Shown here one piece after another: positions 60,692-64,000 of a stretch of DNA of 64,000 bases (position 1 is the stretch's first letter; every line of letters begins with the position of its first letter). Made by a program: the position numbers and the translations under genes. Location: the NCBI GenBank assembly GCA_037176885.1, contig JAWWNJ010000029.1, forward strand, positions 1,116,001 through 1,180,000, read 5' to 3'. This DNA comes from Favolaschia claudopus (Eukaryota; Basidiomycota; Agaricomycetes; Agaricales; Mycenaceae). The notes beneath the pieces are model-generated. The model searched no databases, was not told the DNA's origin, and saw nothing but the letters and a program-made list of their open reading frames with translations.

Positions 60692-62674
60692 GGTTGTTCG
60701 TCGGTTGGTTGCAGAAATCGTCGTACAAGGTACGTCTTATATCCTCGATGACTGCGACCCAAACTCATGTCAAATTGTCGTCCTTACGACAAAGACAACG
60801 TATTGTTCAGCCCAAAACAAGCCTTGATTCGGAAACTTAACGTGGATCCTTGCCCTTCTCGTTCTCTGAAACGCCTCGGAAAATGTTTCGTCATTGTAAA
60901 TGATGCAACTGTGGTGCCCTACTATTCACTGCCCATTAAATCGACGCTGATCTTGTGCCCAGTAGTGTCTGAGTAGGCCATAAGACGGATGCAAATAACT
61001 CGAAGTACACTAGCAGAGCCATGGTAGGTATGTCGCTTAACATATTAGGAAGTGATGAGGCGGTTCACTTGGTTCGATTTGATGGATCAAAAAGTTATGA
61101 TTCCTTTCGTCAGGTACATAGGCCGTACTATTGCACAGAGCTCGGTCTTCGCGGACGACAAGTTCGACAAAGAGGGTTGAAGAACGCACCGACAAAGAAC
61201 TATGGATTAAGGAGGGGGTTGCCGTATTCAAAGCTCAACTGATGATTTCATTTTTGATTGTGTATACATTAGCGTTCACACTCCGATTCCTTCCCTTCCA
61301 CTGAGTTATTCTGCGTTCTGAAAAAAAAATCAAAAGAATCTCTCGGGCTCTAATGTAAGTACGCACACGCCCCCAAGACGTAAGATCCTCGGAATCGATA
61401 AATGAAGAAGTCTCGTACTGAGCTTCCTTACGGTCAAGATACACACTAGTTGCACCGCCCATTCTGTATTTTTACGGTGTCGAAAAGTATATTATGCAAG
61501 ATGCCTGATTCTCCGAAAACATCCGAATACCCGCTGATTAAACCAATATACAATCATGCTGCCTGTGCAGGTCGTTCTACAAGACACGATGTACGAAATA
61601 TCACAGATAATGCGAACCTGTGTCTTGAGCTTCTTCTCAAGAGTCTGGTGATTTGTGGATTCCAGTTTCCTTCTCAGACCTAATCATTTGAACGCTTTGC
61701 TCTGTTGAACATTGGGCGCTATCATGGGTATAACCACTGATCTGGATGTAGGATGAACCCGCCTTGTGGATCACACGTGGCACAGCATCGGCCTTGATTC
61801 AACAACAGAGATAACTCATCATAGACTACGAATCTAAGAGTTCACGACGTCTCTGGGGAACACCAGAGTTTACGAGTATCTAGAGTCTGGGAAACAAATC
61901 GCCCCCAGTTTTGTTCACTCTCGGAGGACGCTTATTTTGCGGTTGGTTAATATGTACTGTAACGCATAATAAGTTGTCTCCACGAACCGTATTCAATCTT
62001 TGGATAAATACATTCCAGGGGCTGTATGAGTTCAGAATCAAAGAAGTTCTTCTTCTGATGCCCCTGTACCAAGACGAAGCTGACGTCTCACGCAACAGCT
62101 GTAGGGTGTAGTAGGGTTCGGATTTGGTTGAAATAATTGTTCCTTATGAGGCAGCATTACAATCAGATGCCCTGCCACCCCCGCAAAGCGCGAGTTGCGC
62201 CACAGCAGTTAGATGCGTAAGCGAACGCGTAACAATCAGCAGAGAGCAACGCGCACAGCCTGCAGAGATAATACTGATGGCACGTGATCGCGTCATGATT
62301 TTCAACATGCCGAGCAAGTGCCGAGTTTGCCGCGAACAGAGTAATATTTGAGTTTGTCTAATGAAGCATCCAGTATGAAGTAGACAATATGTCAAAACTT
62401 GAGCATGGGCTGTCGTATCGGTAAATAATCGAAGTGGCACCATGAAACAATCTGGACTCTTTTCAACGTTTTGCGTCACGTCCTGGTAATTGATGGGTAA
62501 CATTTCTCGTTCAATCTCGTTCGGAATTAATGCAAGGTCGTGACATAAATTACACTTCTGACTCTTGGGCATTCGTAAAATAATGTCGTGATAAAAATAC
62601 AGTTGAGTTTTGAGGACCTGCCTCATCGTGAGAGCCCAGAATACGTCGCAAGAACCACCACACTGTCATGCACA
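60692..62674. other. 2 kb intergenic region, no recognised gene
   Basis: Several short open stretches (for example 62626-62144 minus, 61450-61683 plus) lack domain features and good splice contexts. A run of A is at about 61321-61329. I see no RNA gene or transposon ends. Confidence 0.4.
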
Positions 62675-64000
62675 TTACACCCGAGCCAGGAGTCGCGACT
62701 CAGTCTTGAGCTTCGCTGCTAAAATGAAAGCAGACCCAGCGATTACGGTGATACCGGCGAACAAGATCATGCCCAGATATTGACCGTTGCTACCTTCTAA
62801 AAGTGCGCCGGCAGCGGGTCCACCGACGAGAGCACTGAGTTTGATTCAGCTTGGAGTACAAAGTATGAGCAAATTTACCCACGGAAACGATATAACGCTG
62901 TAAAGTATCCCAATTCTACTCCCAATGTGGCGTATGTCCGAGATTTGTGCGACACAGGGAGTGAGAACGGAGATGAAAGCGCCTGAGGTGAATCCATATG
63001 AGGCAGCGAAAATCGTGAGCGGGACCAGAGTTCTCGAAAACACCCAAAATAGGACGCAGAGGAGACCGGAAAAGAACGCAGCGGGGACAAGCAGATTGAA
63101 GCGGCCGATCTTGTCGGAGAGGTAAGCCGGCGCAATTCGTCCTATCACGCCACCAGCGTTCATCACAGCGAGTACAATGAACGACATGCGCGAGGGAATC
63201 GCGAGGTCATGTGCGTAGTCTACAATGTAGAAAAACGGGATGAACAATCCTAAACGAATTGCGACATAAATTCATTCTGACGTTGTTGTAGCAGAGAACA
63301 GCAGACGCACCAAGGGCAACGAAGCAGCCACCGAGAGCTAGAAGAACGAAGCGAGAGTCCCTGAAGGTTTCGGAAAGCTTGCAGGTCGCGCCACGCTGTT
63401 TAGGCGGAGCGTATCTTGTCACGGTCGCAATGGCAATACAACACAGAGCACCGCTAAGGAATCCAGAGATCCTGACACCCCATCCGAAGCCAACGCGCTG
63501 AAAGAGCCGTTGCAGCATTATAGGGTACATGACTCCACCTGCTCGCTGTTGAGTATGTCATGTAACGAGGACAAAGCCAGGAAACACGCACCGAAGCTCG
63601 ATCCGGCAGCAACGACGCCGAGTGCGGTGGCACGGTATTTGCAGAAATATGTCGAAACACTCGAGAGGGACGGATAAAAGCTAAGCGATGCCAATCGTTT
63701 CGTTTCGTTTCGAGGACGAGGTATAAGTTGAAACATACAGCATTCCCACTCCGAGCCCAAACAAGACTCCATGGGCGAGGAGGTATTGGTAATACACGGT
63801 CGAAATCGAGGTCATCATTATGCTGAAAACATATAGGACGGAGCCGATGATCATGATCCACCGTGGCCCATACGTGTCGAACAATTGTCCGATTGGACCA
63901 CCCTAGCAAGTTGTGAGGAATTCGAAAACATATAGAAAATTCACGACGCACCGAGAAAAAGAAAACCCATAGCTGCAAAGATCCAATCCACGCAATCGTC
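62675..64000 (-). CDS. Monocarboxylate transporter-like MFS permease, 5' end outside window
   Basis: The gene runs leftward from beyond the window end to a stop at 62675-62677, in at least six exons. Transmembrane segments are recognisable in MFS order: 'GSVLYVFSIMMTSI', 'LLAHGVLFGLGVGMLYVST' with the preceding 'FDTYGPRW' (the loop 2-3 motif of the MCT family), 'STYFCKYRATALGVVAAGSSFG', 'ISGFLSGALCCIAIATV', a central loop, 'MNAGGVIGRIAPAYLSDKIG', 'FASYGFTSGAFIS'-type segments, and a last exon ending 'LKTESRLLARV'. The GxxGRIxPAYLSDKxG motif is typical of fungal monocarboxylate permease homologs. It probably resides in the plasma membrane; the substrate is unknown, and fungal members often do not carry monocarboxylates. 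Confidence 0.75.

Noticed and set aside
1..64000. tRNA and rRNA genes
   Set aside because: I scanned for A-box/B-box pairs and conserved rRNA segments by eye and found none that fit; a covariance-model search would be decisive.

Overview
This window is nuclear DNA of a filamentous basidiomycete, most likely an Agaricomycete. The evidence is dense 45-60 nt GT-AG introns, Zn2Cys6 regulators, a DUF6699-like protein, an Opy2-type cysteine-rich protein, F-box-like/LRR proteins, and a Ty3/gypsy element whose reverse transcriptase looks like those abundant in mushroom genomes. All functions are read from motifs; no database search was possible.

Layout. (1) 0-11 kb: a decayed Ty3/gypsy retroelement on the minus strand (gag, protease, RT-RNase H, integrase). 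It is flanked on its 3' side by a spliced, cysteine-rich plus-strand gene whose stop codon directly abuts the pol stop. The whole 0.5-10.9 kb stretch is studded with the palindrome CCGCGG. (2) 11.0-15.7 kb: a SANT/Myb-like gene remnant, then a 3.8 kb element without a convincing ORF but with 43-bp imperfect terminal inverted repeats and a 3-bp target duplication. (3) 15.7-23.3 kb: ordinary host genes: a single-pass membrane protein, a secreted two-domain Opy2-like protein, a USP25/28-type deubiquitinase that appears to lack its catalytic residues, a hypothetical gene overlapping its end, and a DUF6699-like protein. (4) 23.6-29.5 kb: an alpha/beta hydrolase gene with a complete 4.5 kb PIF/Harbinger transposon (transposase, SANT-like partner, possible third small protein, 94-bp perfect inverted repeats, AAT target duplication) inside one intron. 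(5) 30.5-56.0 kb: a Zn2Cys6 regulator locus duplicated twice. An older duplication gave TF-A (truncated) and TF-B, separated by about 7.1 kb of intron-rich sequence. A recent tandem duplication of exactly 11,829 bp then produced two apparently identical copies (31276-43104 and 43105-54933), leaving one truncated TF-B, two TF-A copies and one complete TF-B. (6) 56.8-59.5 kb: two head-to-head F-box-like paralogs. (7) 60.0-64.0 kb: a small Zn2Cys6 protein gene and the 3' part of a monocarboxylate-transporter-type MFS gene running off the end.

The most unusual signals are the CCGCGG array over the retroelement, the microexon-rich loci inside the duplicated segment (including a tandem array of related exon-intron units), the tandem duplication whose junction supplies a new in-frame start codon to a promoterless TF copy, and the apparent pseudo-deubiquitinase.
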